The notes: generated by a model not told the origin, from the letters alone. 64,000 bases of DNA from JAEYZM01 sp943372195 (GCA_943372195.1 CALRXS010000007.1:62001-126000); one strand, 5' to 3'; positions 33,368-42,856 are shown, counted from the first letter of the stretch. Translations and numbers: made by a program.

Positions 33368-34882
33368 TTCCGCGTACGCCCACTCACTCCCACCTTTCCC
33401 ATCCATAACAACCAACCCCGCTTCCTTAAACTGCGCCCTTATCTTATCTACCATCACAAAATTTTTCTCTGCACGCGCCTCTCTGTAATTCTCCATCAAG
33501 CGATCTACCAATGGTAATATATTCATGCTCTCCAACATCTTCGCTTCTGAAATACCTAATACCTCATGATTAAATGATACATATGTATTTAAAAGTTTTT
33601 CAAAAATATCTCTTCGGATGTTAGCAGTTTTTAAATGCCCAGCTTTGATTGAATTTATTCGCTTCAACAGATTGTATAACTCTGCAATACTCTTCGCTGA
33701 ATTGAAATCATTATTGATGCCTTCAAATACTGCATCTATCTCTGCACTTAATTCTTTGTTTAATTCTTCATCGACAGATGTTCCTAAATCTTCAATATTT
33801 TCTGCTAATAATATTTCTGCAGTTCTTAATCCGTTAATTAATTTCTTCAATCCTTTTTCAGCTGCATCTAAAGCTTCGTTCGAAAAATCTAAGGTGCTTC
33901 TGTAATGTGCTTGCAACATGAAGAAACGAATCGTCAATGGTGAGTATGCTCTATGCAACAGAGGGTGATCTCCTGCAAAAAACTGATTTAAGTTAATCGC
34001 ATTACCCAATGACTTACCCATCTTTTGACCGTTGATCGTAATCATATTATTATGCATCCAATATTTCGCCGGATGTGTATGATTGCTCGCCTTCGATTGT
34101 GCGATCTCACATTCATGATGCGGAAACAATAAATCCATTCCGCCTCCATGTATATCAAATTGCTCACCTAAATATTTCGAACTCATCGCTGAACATTCTA
34201 TATGCCATCCCGGGAAACCTTCTGACCATGGGGAGTTCCATCGCATGATATGTTCTGGTGATGCTTTCTTCCATAAGGCAAAATCGAAATGATTTTTCTT
34301 CTCATCTGATCCTTCTAATGTTCTGCGCTCTTCACCTGCATGTGCCATCAAATCATCTAACACTCTGCCTGATAATTCTCCATAAGGTTCTTTCTCATTG
34401 TACTTCAATACATCGAAATAAACTGATCCGTTTGATACATAAGCTAAGCCTTCGTTAATGATTTTTTGTATCATCTCGATCTGCTCAATGATATGTCCTG
34501 TTGCTCGTGGCTCTATACTCGGACGCATCACATTCAACTTATCCATCGCTAAATGATAAGCCAATGTATATTCTTGCGCAACTTCCATAGGCTCTAACTG
34601 CTCTATTCTAGCACGCTTAGCAATTTTATCATCTCCCTCGTCTGCATCATTTTCTAGATGCCCCACATCCGTAATATTTCTTACATATCTAACTTTGTAA
34701 CCACAATATTTTAAATAGCGGAATACTAAATCAAATGTTATCGCTGATCTAGCATGCCCTAAATGGGGTTCTCCATATACCGTCGGACCGCAGACATACA
34801 TGCCTACAAATTGTCCGCTAATGGGCTCAAAGGCCTCTTTCTCTCTACTTAGAGAGTTATATACACTTATCTTTTGCTCCAT
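33365..34882 (-). CDS. cysS: Cysteinyl-tRNA synthetase
   Basis: 505 residues. Class I signatures: HLGH at about 38-41 (HIGH) and KMGKS (KMSKS). Zinc ligands that select cysteine are present in VCGPTVYG, HIECSAMS and FPHHECEIA. It charges tRNA(Cys) in the cytoplasm. ATG 34882 is chosen; an upstream TTG (34888) would add two residues. Same strand as the EEP, rhomboid and mutL genes upstream, 36 bases after the EEP stop. Confidence 0.96.
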   Translation of the reverse strand: MEQKISVYNSLSREKEAFEPISGQFVGMYVCGPTVYGEPHLGHARSAITFDLVFRYLKYCGYKVRYVRNITDVGHLENDADEGDDKIAKRARIEQLEPMEVAQEYTLAYHLAMDKLNVMRPSIEPRATGHIIEQIEMIQKIINEGLAYVSNGSVYFDVLKYNEKEPYGELSGRVLDDLMAHAGEERRTLEGSDEKKNHFDFALWKKASPEHIMRWNSPWSEGFPGWHIECSAMSSKYLGEQFDIHGGGMDLLFPHHECEIAQSKASNHTHPAKYWMHNNMITINGQKMGKSLGNAINLNQFFAGDHPLLHRAYSPLTIRFFMLQAHYRSTLDFSNEALDAAEKGLKKLINGLRTAEILLAENIEDLGTSVDEELNKELSAEIDAVFEGINNDFNSAKSIAELYNLLKRINSIKAGHLKTANIRRDIFEKLLNTYVSFNHEVLGISEAKMLESMNILPLVDRLMENYREARAEKNFVMVDKIRAQFKEAGLVVMDGKGGSEWAYAE

Positions 34883-34918
34883 ACACAAACATAATAATAA
34901 TTAGGTAAATACGATTGA

Positions 34919-36022
34919 CTATAAGCCTATCTCAGACACAATTGGGTAGTGATCTGAATATTTCTTTTTGATGATTTTGAAGTTAAGGACCTGTAGCTTT
35001 TCGCTACACAATATATAGTCAATCTGGAAATTTGGAAAAGCACCGTTATACGTCATGCCCACTCCGAATCCTTTTTCTCTAAAGGTGTTTTTTAAATTAT
35101 TAGAGATCACATGGTAAGCATAAGATGCCGGTGTGTCGTTGAAGTCGCCCGCAACAATAACAGGGTAGGGGCTTTCATCGATTAACTCTTTTATTTTCTC
35201 TGCCTGTTTTGCTCTTCTTATAAATGCATTTTTTAATCGCGCACCAATTCTTTTTGAAGAAACTAAATCTGCATCTACCTCTGATTTCACCTTGTCTAAG
35301 TATTGATAATCTTCTGGCTGAAAACTGATTGATTGCAAATGCACATTAAACACACGAATAGTATCTCCATTTTTGAGGATGTCAACAATCATACCCATGT
35401 TTGCATGTGGATGATCGTAAAACGATATAAGCTCAGTATTTATAATTTCATATTTTGATAATACAGCCATAGACATCGTTTCGGTTTCGTTTTTCTCAAA
35501 TACCTCTTGCTCAAAATATTTATACGATCCTTTTTCTATCAAGCTGTCTTTGATATCATAAATACCTTTTTTGCGATAATAGAATTCTTGAATGCACATC
35601 ACATCTGCCTCTTCATTCAAAATCATCTCCATCATCTCATGCTTCGATTGCTTGTCGTATTTGTTCGTCTTTATGGGTTTGAACAAATGTGCATTGTAGC
35701 TTAAGATCTTTATCTTTTTTTCTGTATTTGTTTTTTCTGAAGAGTTGAATTGTATGTAGTCTAATAAGGTATTCCAGCCTATGGCTAATGCAAAAATCGG
35801 AATAATTGCAAACCATCTTTTTCTAATAATCCAGTATAATGCAAAAAAGAAATTGATCAATACAAAGAAGGGATATGCTAATCCGAAGAAGGCAATCTGC
35901 CAATTCACCTCCGGATTTACCCAGGCAGCAAAGTATGAAATCAATAGAGCTACTACTGCAATAATGTTAAAAAATGCAAACAACCAATAAAAAAAACTAC
36001 GCTTCTTATTACTCTTCGCCAT
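34919..36022 (-). CDS. Membrane-anchored endonuclease/exonuclease/phosphatase family protein
   Basis: 367 residues. Three N-terminal membrane helices (about 10-95), then an EEP domain with SYNAHLF (Asn), CIQEF (metal Glu), FNVHLQS (His/Asn), AGDFNDTP (Asp-Asn), QIDYILC (Asp) and SDHYPIV (final His), so the catalytic set is complete. EEP enzymes cleave phosphodiesters in nucleic acids or lipids; the substrate here is unknown, and the topology places the domain at the membrane surface. Its stop and the rhomboid start share one base region at 36022. Confidence 0.87.
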   Translation of the reverse strand: MAKSNKKRSFFYWLFAFFNIIAVVALLISYFAAWVNPEVNWQIAFFGLAYPFFVLINFFFALYWIIRKRWFAIIPIFALAIGWNTLLDYIQFNSSEKTNTEKKIKILSYNAHLFKPIKTNKYDKQSKHEMMEMILNEEADVMCIQEFYYRKKGIYDIKDSLIEKGSYKYFEQEVFEKNETETMSMAVLSKYEIINTELISFYDHPHANMGMIVDILKNGDTIRVFNVHLQSISFQPEDYQYLDKVKSEVDADLVSSKRIGARLKNAFIRRAKQAEKIKELIDESPYPVIVAGDFNDTPASYAYHVISNNLKNTFREKGFGVGMTYNGAFPNFQIDYILCSEKLQVLNFKIIKKKYSDHYPIVSEIGL

Positions 36023-36897
36023 TATTCTTTTCCTGCTTTAAATAATTGTTCTTTCTCTTTCGCACTTAAACTCTCGTATCCACCTGATGATATTTTATCA
36101 AGTATTCTATCTATCTCATCTTGTGAAATTTTATTGCTCTGTTGATTATAATTTTGATTTCTATAAGCCACTTTAATTTTTTGCTTTGGCTTAAATAATT
36201 TTGAAATCCAATCAATCAAGTTTGCAAACATCCGACTTAAATCATAACCATTTTGCAATGACTTGATGTAAAGAAAACCGAAGATCGCTCCACCTATATG
36301 CGCTAAATGTCCGCCTGCATTACTGCCACCAATACTCACTAAATCTAAAATGAGGTAAATGGCTGCGATGTATTTTAATTTCACCGGACCAAAAATGGCA
36401 AGTACAATGCTATAGTTTGGCAATAGGGTAGCAGCCGCAAACACAATGGTCATAATGGCTGCAGAAGCACCGAGTGCTCTGCTTAATAATATTTTATCGT
36501 CGAAGTAAGGGAAAACATTATAGCAAAAAACATAAAATAATCCGCCGAATACACCACCCATCAAATAAGTTGGCAAGAATTTTTTCTCTCCTAAATATTC
36601 AATAAATAATTTTCCGAACCAATACAAGACTAATAAGTTAAACAGTATATGAAATACTGTTTTGTGCATGAACATGTAGCTGATGATGGTCCATGGTTTG
36701 TAAATTAACTCCCCAACATCCGCAGGTAACATTAAATAATTAACTAAAATAAAATCTACTGGGTCGGGTAATTTAAATAATAAAGTAAGTAGCCAAGAGA
36801 TTAATATTACGAGATAAATCGCAATGTTGATGCCTATGATTTGCATCAGCACATCACCATTTCTAAAAGAACTTTTTATGTCTTGATAAATGCTCAT
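36022..36897 (-). CDS. Rhomboid family intramembrane serine protease (second of a pair)
   Basis: 291 residues, six membrane helices, with catalytic Ser145 in LGASAAIM and His200 in HLAHIGG, plus the HKTVFHILFN helix with the conserved His/Asn. A soluble Lys-rich C-terminal tail (about 225-291) is followed by the EEP gene. Rhomboids cleave membrane-embedded substrates. It is next to another rhomboid (36902-37726); the two are similar but not identical and probably act on different substrates or together. Confidence 0.9.
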   Translation of the reverse strand: MSIYQDIKSSFRNGDVLMQIIGINIAIYLVILISWLLTLLFKLPDPVDFILVNYLMLPADVGELIYKPWTIISYMFMHKTVFHILFNLLVLYWFGKLFIEYLGEKKFLPTYLMGGVFGGLFYVFCYNVFPYFDDKILLSRALGASAAIMTIVFAAATLLPNYSIVLAIFGPVKLKYIAAIYLILDLVSIGGSNAGGHLAHIGGAIFGFLYIKSLQNGYDLSRMFANLIDWISKLFKPKQKIKVAYRNQNYNQQSNKISQDEIDRILDKISSGGYESLSAKEKEQLFKAGKE

Positions 36898-36901
36898 GTT
36901 C

Positions 36902-37726
36902 TTAATACCAACGATTAGTTTTCTTTCTCCAATACTTTATCAAAATAAATCCGAATAACATACCACCTAAATGTGCGAAATGTGCAACATTGTCTGATGG
37001 GTTATTTTGTATACCACTGTATAATTCAAAAATACCATAAAGCATCACAAAGTATTTTGCCTTCATTGGTAAGAAGAAAAATACATAGATCATTGAATTC
37101 GGGAACATCATACCGAATGCTAACAATACTCCGAACACAGCGCCCGATGCACCAACTGTTGGTATTGATTGTTTAACTTGTATTAATTCATTCGCGAATC
37201 CGATAGCGTTTTGTTGTAGTTCTATCGAAGCCGGATTGCTATTCCAACTATTCATCAACTCTACGAAAATTGGTTGATATTGTTGAGGCACTGAGTTCAA
37301 TACAAAGTATTCGAAACTCTTATTCGTAGGGTCTGCGAAAAATTGATTGGCTGCCGATTGTAAACTACTCATCTCTACATAAATCACTAAAGTATGAAGT
37401 ACTGCAGCACCTAAGCCTGTGATGATATAATAGGTTAAGAATTTTTTAGGGCCCCAAATATTTTCTAAGGCAGAACCGAACATCCAAAGGGCAAACATGT
37501 TCGAGAATAAATGCATGAAATTGCCATGCATAAATAAATGTGTAGCAAATTGATAAGCTTTAAACTCAGGCGCGCCCGGGTAGTAAAGAGCTAACCAATC
37601 GGTTAAATCTTTTTGAAAAGTATTTTGAATGACGATGGTCATCAAGAAAAACAAGCCATTGATGATGAGCAAGTTTTTTACGATGGTCGGCAATAACGAA
37701 AATCCTTGTGGTCTATAATTATCCAT
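36902..37726 (-). CDS. Rhomboid family intramembrane serine protease (first of a pair)
   Basis: 274 residues. HLFMHGNFMHLFSNMFALW (about 63-81) is the conserved oxyanion/His-Asn helix; catalytic Ser194 in TVGASGAVFG and His252 in HFAHLGG are present. A long insertion (about 115-185) between helices is hydrophilic and probably periplasmic. Its stop is 4 bases before the next rhomboid start, and its own start abuts the mutL stop at 37727, giving a tight mutL-rhomboid-rhomboid-EEP operon common in Bacteroidota. Confidence 0.92.
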   Translation of the reverse strand: MDNYRPQGFSLLPTIVKNLLIINGLFFLMTIVIQNTFQKDLTDWLALYYPGAPEFKAYQFATHLFMHGNFMHLFSNMFALWMFGSALENIWGPKKFLTYYIITGLGAAVLHTLVIYVEMSSLQSAANQFFADPTNKSFEYFVLNSVPQQYQPIFVELMNSWNSNPASIELQQNAIGFANELIQVKQSIPTVGASGAVFGVLLAFGMMFPNSMIYVFFFLPMKAKYFVMLYGIFELYSGIQNNPSDNVAHFAHLGGMLFGFILIKYWRKKTNRWY

Positions 37727-39562
37727 TTATTTTATAAAATAACTTGCCAAATCTTCTAAGTTTAATCGAACAAAAGTACTCTTGTTATTTAATGCTGCTT
37801 GCGGTAGTTCACAGGCGAAGAGCTCATCAATTAAATGATTCATCTCATCGGCACTTAAACTCTTACCTTGTTTTATCGCCGCTTGCTTAGCCATTGATCG
37901 CGCGAGTTGCTCTTTTTGTTCAAATTTATATATCGCTGATTGTTGCTTATAAGTTTCTAATAATCCTAACAACAATTGCTCTTCATTTGTTGACTCAATC
38001 TCTGCAGGTATACCATGTATCACAAAAGTATTTTTACCAAACTCTTGTACATCGAAACCTAAAGTTTTTAAATCGGGCAATAACATTTTCGTTAACTCAT
38101 AGTCTGATGCATTCATGTTAACGCTCTGCGGAAACAAACATTGTTGTATCGCCCCAGCTTGTTGATTTAACATTTCTAAAAATCGCTCATACAATACGCG
38201 CTCATGAGCCGCTTGTTGATCGATTAAGAGAATGCCGTTTTTAATCGGACTTACAATATATCGCTGATGAATTTGAAAAGTTGATCGCTCTTTAATTTCA
38301 TGCGCTGAATGTTCTAATTCTTCTCTATGCAAATGTAATTTCTGAGCCTCTTGCTCTGGCTTTGCAATTTCATATAATGCTTCCCAACCTACCGCACTGC
38401 GTGGTACTGAATTGATGCCGTTCGACCATGAACTTGCTTTGCGCTCTTTGTCGAATGGATTGAATTCAGGATTGACAGAAATAGTTGGAATTCGAATTTC
38501 GTCGTTACGAGGGTCGAAAGGTTTTAAATTATTGAAAGAACTTTCGGTGTTGAAGTCGATTGTCGGACTTACATGATATCTACCCAATGAACGTTTAATA
38601 GAAGAACGCATTATAGCGTATACTAATTTTTCATCATCGAATTTTATTTCTGTTTTTGTCGGATGTACGTTCACATCAATATGTTTCGGATCAATTTCTA
38701 TAAACAAAACATATAAAGGGAAACTATCAGAATTTAATAATTCATCGAATGCATTTGACACCGCATGATTTAAATAAGGGTCTTTGATGAATCTTCTGTT
38801 CACAAAGAAATATTGTTCACCTCTTGTTTTCTTTGCAAACTGAGGTTTGCCCACATAACCATTGATTTGTATGATGTCTGTACTTTCTTCAACAGGTACA
38901 ATTCTTTCTGTATAATTATTACCAAAGATGGCAGTGATTCTCTGTTTTAAATTACCCACAGGTAAATGAAACATTTCAGTACCATCATTATGCAAACTGA
39001 AAAATATTTCAGGATGTGCTAATGCTTGACGTTGAAACTCATCGATAATATGTCGTAACTCTACGGGGTTCGATTTTAAAAAATTTCTTCGCGCTGGTAT
39101 ATTATAAAATAAATTTTTAACCGTCACTTGTGTGCCATCGGCAGTGCTGCAGGCTTCTATTTTTTTTAATTCGGATGCTTCTATCTCAATCAGTGTACCT
39201 ACGTTTGAATCAGCCTGCTTCGTTTTTAATTCTACTTGAGCAATTGCAGCAATCGATGCCATGGCTTCTCCTCTAAAGCCCATGGTTCTAATCTCAAAAA
39301 GATCTTCGGCCTTACGTAATTTAGAAGTAGCATGTCGCTCAAAGCACATACGTGCATCGGTCTCTGACATCCCCTTACCATTATCAATCACTTGTATTAA
39401 AGTTTTGCCAGCCTCTTTCAATACCAATTTGATTTGACTTGCCCCCGCATCTATAGCGTTTTCAAGCAATTCCTTTACTGCTGATGCTGGTCGCTGTATT
39501 ACTTCCCCCGCTGCAATCTGATTAGCTACTGAATCAGGTAATAAATGAATGATATCTGACAT
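37727..39562 (-). CDS. mutL: DNA mismatch repair protein MutL
   Basis: 611 residues. N-terminal GHKL ATPase: ENAIDAGAS, DNGKGM, and TMGFRGEAMASI. A variable linker (about 345-430) precedes the C-terminal dimerisation domain. The endonuclease motif DQHAx2Ex4E reads DQQAAHERVLYE at about 448-459, so the His is Gln; the later Cys/His zinc motifs (CPHGRP) are absent, with only ACELPQ near 583-588. MutL couples MutS to strand removal; whether this one nicks DNA is doubtful. Confidence 0.95.
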   Translation of the reverse strand: MSDIIHLLPDSVANQIAAGEVIQRPASAVKELLENAIDAGASQIKLVLKEAGKTLIQVIDNGKGMSETDARMCFERHATSKLRKAEDLFEIRTMGFRGEAMASIAAIAQVELKTKQADSNVGTLIEIEASELKKIEACSTADGTQVTVKNLFYNIPARRNFLKSNPVELRHIIDEFQRQALAHPEIFFSLHNDGTEMFHLPVGNLKQRITAIFGNNYTERIVPVEESTDIIQINGYVGKPQFAKKTRGEQYFFVNRRFIKDPYLNHAVSNAFDELLNSDSFPLYVLFIEIDPKHIDVNVHPTKTEIKFDDEKLVYAIMRSSIKRSLGRYHVSPTIDFNTESSFNNLKPFDPRNDEIRIPTISVNPEFNPFDKERKASSWSNGINSVPRSAVGWEALYEIAKPEQEAQKLHLHREELEHSAHEIKERSTFQIHQRYIVSPIKNGILLIDQQAAHERVLYERFLEMLNQQAGAIQQCLFPQSVNMNASDYELTKMLLPDLKTLGFDVQEFGKNTFVIHGIPAEIESTNEEQLLLGLLETYKQQSAIYKFEQKEQLARSMAKQAAIKQGKSLSADEMNHLIDELFACELPQAALNNKSTFVRLNLEDLASYFIK

Positions 39563-39619
39563 GTTATTCTTTACAAGCTTGTGGAGAAATTTTAAGTTCT
39601 CTGTTCTTGTTTGATTTAT

Positions 39620-39627
39620 TAGTTTTG
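39620..39627 (+). promoter_or_regulatory. Candidate -7 box upstream of the GH3 fusion gene
   Basis: TAGTTTTG matches TAnnTTTG exactly, 48 bases before ATG 39675, in the 112-base spacer divergent from mutL. No well-spaced -33 element. Confidence 0.35.
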
Positions 39628-39674
39628 CGAATATTTATAATATTACAAATTTACATTTTTTTCGGGCAGAAGAC

Positions 39675-42575
39675 ATGAGGAAATCGATATTCAGCTTACT
39701 CTTTTTATACATTTTATCCACATCTTATATACATTCGCAAGGGCTTGATACTGTGGGCGCTACACGCTGGGCCGACTCTCTTTTGAGACAGATGAACAAA
39801 GAAGAAAAAATCGGACAGTTATTCATGGTGGCGGCTTATTCAAATCGCGACAGTTCTCATATCAAGGAGATTAGCAAGCTGATTAAAGATTATAATATCG
39901 GCGGATTATGCTTTTTTCAGGGTGGTCCTTCGCGTCAAGCAGGTCAAACCAACTATTACCAATCGATTTCTAGAATTCCACTTTTAGTATCAATCGATGC
40001 CGAATGGGGCTTATCGATGCGCCTCGATTCTGTGGTGCGTTACCCGAAACAAATGACTATGGGTGCAATTTCTGATAATCAATTAATCTATGATTTCGGT
40101 AAAGAAACTGCTCGTCAATTGAAAAGGGTAGGTGCTCATTTGAATTTCGCTCCTGTAGTGGATGTTAATAATAATCCGAAGAACCCCGTAATCAACGATC
40201 GTTCTTTCGGTGAAGATAAATACAAAGTAGCAGCGAAAGGCATTGAGTACATGCGCGGCATGCAAGACAATGGAGTGATGGCGAATGCTAAACATTTTCC
40301 TGGTCATGGTAATACCGATAAAGATTCACATTTAACATTGCCAACTTTAAATAGAACTGTACCTCAGCTAGACTCTATTGAATTATACCCATTCAGAGAA
40401 TTAATGAGCAGAGGAATTGTGAGTGTGATGGTCGGTCATTTGAATGTACCATCCCTCGATAGTACTAAAAATACGGCATCGAGTATTTCGAAAAATGTAG
40501 TGACGAAATTATTGAAAGAAGATTTAGGATATACAGGCTTAGTTGTTACCGATGCATTGAACATGAAAGGGGTGAGTAGTTTTTATGCACCCGGTGTTGT
40601 AGATGCGAAAGCATTAATTGCTGGTAACGATATGTTATTGTTTACTGAAAATGTACCGAATGCAATTAACGAAATTAAGAAGGCTGTCGACAGCGGATTG
40701 ATTTCAATGACAGAGATAGAACATAGAGTGAAGAAAATTTTGATTGCGAAATATTCTGTCGGATTAAATAAATATCAGCCTGTTTCTTTGTCGGGTATTT
40801 ACGAAGACCTAAACTCCAACGAAGCAAAATTAGTTAGCATGAAACTTTACGAACATGCGATGACTCTTTTAGCGAATCGGAATAACTTAATACCATTTAA
40901 AAATTTAGAAGAAAGAAATTTCGCAGCGATAAGCATTGGTGCAGATCTAGACAATAGCTTTTTGCAGATGTGTAGAAACTATGCAAACATTAATGCTTTC
41001 GCTTTAAAGAAAGATGCATCGTTGAATGATTTTGATTTCTTAGCAAAGAACTTAGAGCAATACAATACCATCATTGTAGCGTTACATGATATGTCTAGAA
41101 ATGAATCTAAAAATTATTCTATCTCTAAACAATCAATCGATTTTCTAAATCATATTAGTAAATATAAAAATGTTGTATTAGTAGTTTTCGGTAATGCATA
41201 TAGCTTACGAAATTTCGATAATCAAGCACCAATTTTATTGGCGTATGAAGAGAACGATTTCACACGTAGTATTGCTGCTCAAACTTTATTCGGAGGGATA
41301 GCAGCGAAAGGCACTTTACCTGTAACAGCATCTCAAACATTTAAAAATGGCGACGGATTTATGGTGGATGCGCCGATAAGATTTAAGTACACATTACCAG
41401 AAGAGGCCGGACTTTGCTCTTCATGTTTAGCGAGAATAGACAATATTGTAAATAGTGCAATCATGCAAAATGCAATGCCTGGTTGTCAAATTGTAATTGC
41501 GAAAGATGGAAAAGTAGTTTATCAAAAATCATACGGTAATCATTCATACGATAAAAAAGAAATAGTTAAGAATACTGACTTATACGATATCGCATCATTA
41601 ACTAAAATTATGGCTACTAATTTAGCGGTAATGAAAATGTACGATGATGGTAAATTAGATATAAAGAAAAGACTATCTTACTATTTACATTATACTCGCA
41701 AACACCCAGTGCGTAAGCATTTGATGATTTCAGATTTATTATTACACCGCTCTGGCTTTGTGCCATTTATTCCTTTCTACAAAGAGTCACTAACACAAAA
41801 CGATGGTGAACCTAATTACTCAAGTGATTCAACTGCATTTTATTCAATTAAGGTAGCAGATAAAATGTATTTACGACACGATTATCCTGAATTGATGCGT
41901 ACTAAAATGTTGAACTCTGAGATAAAAGAAATGGGTAAATATGTTTACTCTGATATTAATTTTTATTTCTTAAAAGACATCGTAGAACATCAATATAAAA
42001 AAGGTATCGATCAAATTACTCGAGAGAAATTCTATTCACCATTAGGTTTATCAACGATGACTTATCAACCATTGAAAAAATTCACTGCAAATAGAATAAC
42101 ACCCACTGAAAACGATACCATATTTAGAAAACAATTACTAGACGGTTATGTGCATGATCAAGGAGCAGCGATGTTGGGTGGGGTAGCAGGTCACGCCGGA
42201 TTATTCTCTAATGCGAACGATGTTGCAATCGTCATGCAGATGCTTTTAAACAATGGAACATATGGAGGTCAAACATATTTCAAACCAAGTACTGTTAAAA
42301 AATTCACTGCAAAACAAATGGAAGGTAATCGCCGCGGATTAGGCTTCGACAAACCCGATGCTGATCCTAAGAAAAGTCCGACTTGCGCCTCTGCAAGCCT
42401 AAACACCTTCGGACACACAGGCTTCACTGGTACCGCAGCATGGGCTGATCCGAATACAGGCTTAGTCTACGTATTCTTATCGAACCGTATAAACCCTTCT
42501 GCAGAAAACAAGAAATTAATTGAGCTGAATGTGAGAACGGAAGTTCAGCAGGTGATATATGAAGCGATAAAATAA
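39675..42575 (+). CDS. GH3 beta-N-acetylglucosaminidase (NagZ-like) fused to a class C beta-lactamase-like domain
   Basis: 966 residues. Signal peptide ends in IHS before Gln. Residues about 28-370 are GH3 with KHFPGHG (206-212) and DSH (217-219), the His-Asp dyad of NagZ-type enzymes, and the nucleophile Asp293 in VTDALNM. Residues about 380-575 are a GH3 C-terminal alpha/beta-like domain. Residues about 580-966 are a serine beta-lactamase/PBP-like domain: Ser641-x-x-Lys644 in IASLTK, Tyr758-Ser-Asp760, and HTG near the end. It probably trims peptidoglycan GlcNAc and acts on peptide or ester bonds in the periplasm. Followed at once by heptad array G. Confidence 0.92.
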   Translation: MRKSIFSLLFLYILSTSYIHSQGLDTVGATRWADSLLRQMNKEEKIGQLFMVAAYSNRDSSHIKEISKLIKDYNIGGLCFFQGGPSRQAGQTNYYQSISRIPLLVSIDAEWGLSMRLDSVVRYPKQMTMGAISDNQLIYDFGKETARQLKRVGAHLNFAPVVDVNNNPKNPVINDRSFGEDKYKVAAKGIEYMRGMQDNGVMANAKHFPGHGNTDKDSHLTLPTLNRTVPQLDSIELYPFRELMSRGIVSVMVGHLNVPSLDSTKNTASSISKNVVTKLLKEDLGYTGLVVTDALNMKGVSSFYAPGVVDAKALIAGNDMLLFTENVPNAINEIKKAVDSGLISMTEIEHRVKKILIAKYSVGLNKYQPVSLSGIYEDLNSNEAKLVSMKLYEHAMTLLANRNNLIPFKNLEERNFAAISIGADLDNSFLQMCRNYANINAFALKKDASLNDFDFLAKNLEQYNTIIVALHDMSRNESKNYSISKQSIDFLNHISKYKNVVLVVFGNAYSLRNFDNQAPILLAYEENDFTRSIAAQTLFGGIAAKGTLPVTASQTFKNGDGFMVDAPIRFKYTLPEEAGLCSSCLARIDNIVNSAIMQNAMPGCQIVIAKDGKVVYQKSYGNHSYDKKEIVKNTDLYDIASLTKIMATNLAVMKMYDDGKLDIKKRLSYYLHYTRKHPVRKHLMISDLLLHRSGFVPFIPFYKESLTQNDGEPNYSSDSTAFYSIKVADKMYLRHDYPELMRTKMLNSEIKEMGKYVYSDINFYFLKDIVEHQYKKGIDQITREKFYSPLGLSTMTYQPLKKFTANRITPTENDTIFRKQLLDGYVHDQGAAMLGGVAGHAGLFSNANDVAIVMQMLLNNGTYGGQTYFKPSTVKKFTAKQMEGNRRGLGFDKPDADPKKSPTCASASLNTFGHTGFTGTAAWADPNTGLVYVFLSNRINPSAENKKLIELNVRTEVQQVIYEAIK

Positions 42576-42617
42576 TGTAGAATGTAAAATGTAGAATGTA
42601 AAATGTAGGGTGTAATA
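42576..42617 (-). repeat. Heptad array, locus G left
   Basis: Six phase-locked heptamers TGTAGAA, TGTAAAA, TGTAGAA, TGTAAAA, TGTAGGG, TGTAATA, beginning on the base after the TAA of the GH3 fusion gene. Inverted relative to the two other G arrays, so it can pair with 42633-42660. Confidence 0.88.
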
Positions 42618-42632
42618 TGAGATTGAATTTAA

Positions 42633-42660
42633 TTCTACATCCTACATCTTACATCCTACA
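42633..42660 (+). repeat. Heptad array, locus G middle
   Basis: Four heptamers TTCTACA, TCCTACA, TCTTACA, TCCTACA; the TAG stop of the small gene (42656-42658) lies in the last unit. Confidence 0.86.
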
Positions 42661-42829
42661 TTTTGTATTTCAAACGCCATTTATTAAACAAAAACTTCTT
42701 CGCGTGATCAAAACTCTTCGCGCCCATCTCTTCATACTCAGATTTGAGTTTCAATAACAATTCAGGCTCCTCTTTTTCAAAGAGAATTAAATTGATTTTT
42801 TTCTTATTAAAAAATTCTTCGAAACTCAT
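42656..42829 (-). CDS. Small 57-residue cytoplasmic protein flanked by heptad arrays
   Basis: Starts MSFEEFFNKKKINLILFEKE and has a charged, helical composition with a central SEYEEMGAKSFDHAKKF block and ends NKWRLKYKM. I recall short Bacteroidota proteins with a closely similar xSFDHxKKFxFNKxR core, so this is probably a conserved family of unknown function, not chance; a homology search is needed to confirm. No signal peptide or helix long enough for a membrane. The ATG follows directly on array G right, where a ribosome binding site would be, and the stop lies in array G middle. Confidence 0.72.
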   Translation of the reverse strand: MSFEEFFNKKKINLILFEKEEPELLLKLKSEYEEMGAKSFDHAKKFLFNKWRLKYKM

Positions 42830-42856
42830 CTTACATCTTACATTCTACATCCTACA
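42829..42856 (+). repeat. Heptad array, locus G right
   Basis: Four heptamers TCTTACA, TCTTACA, TTCTACA, TCCTACA in the same orientation as G middle, filling the 31 bases between the stop of the threonine dehydrogenase gene and the start of the small gene. Confidence 0.86.
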
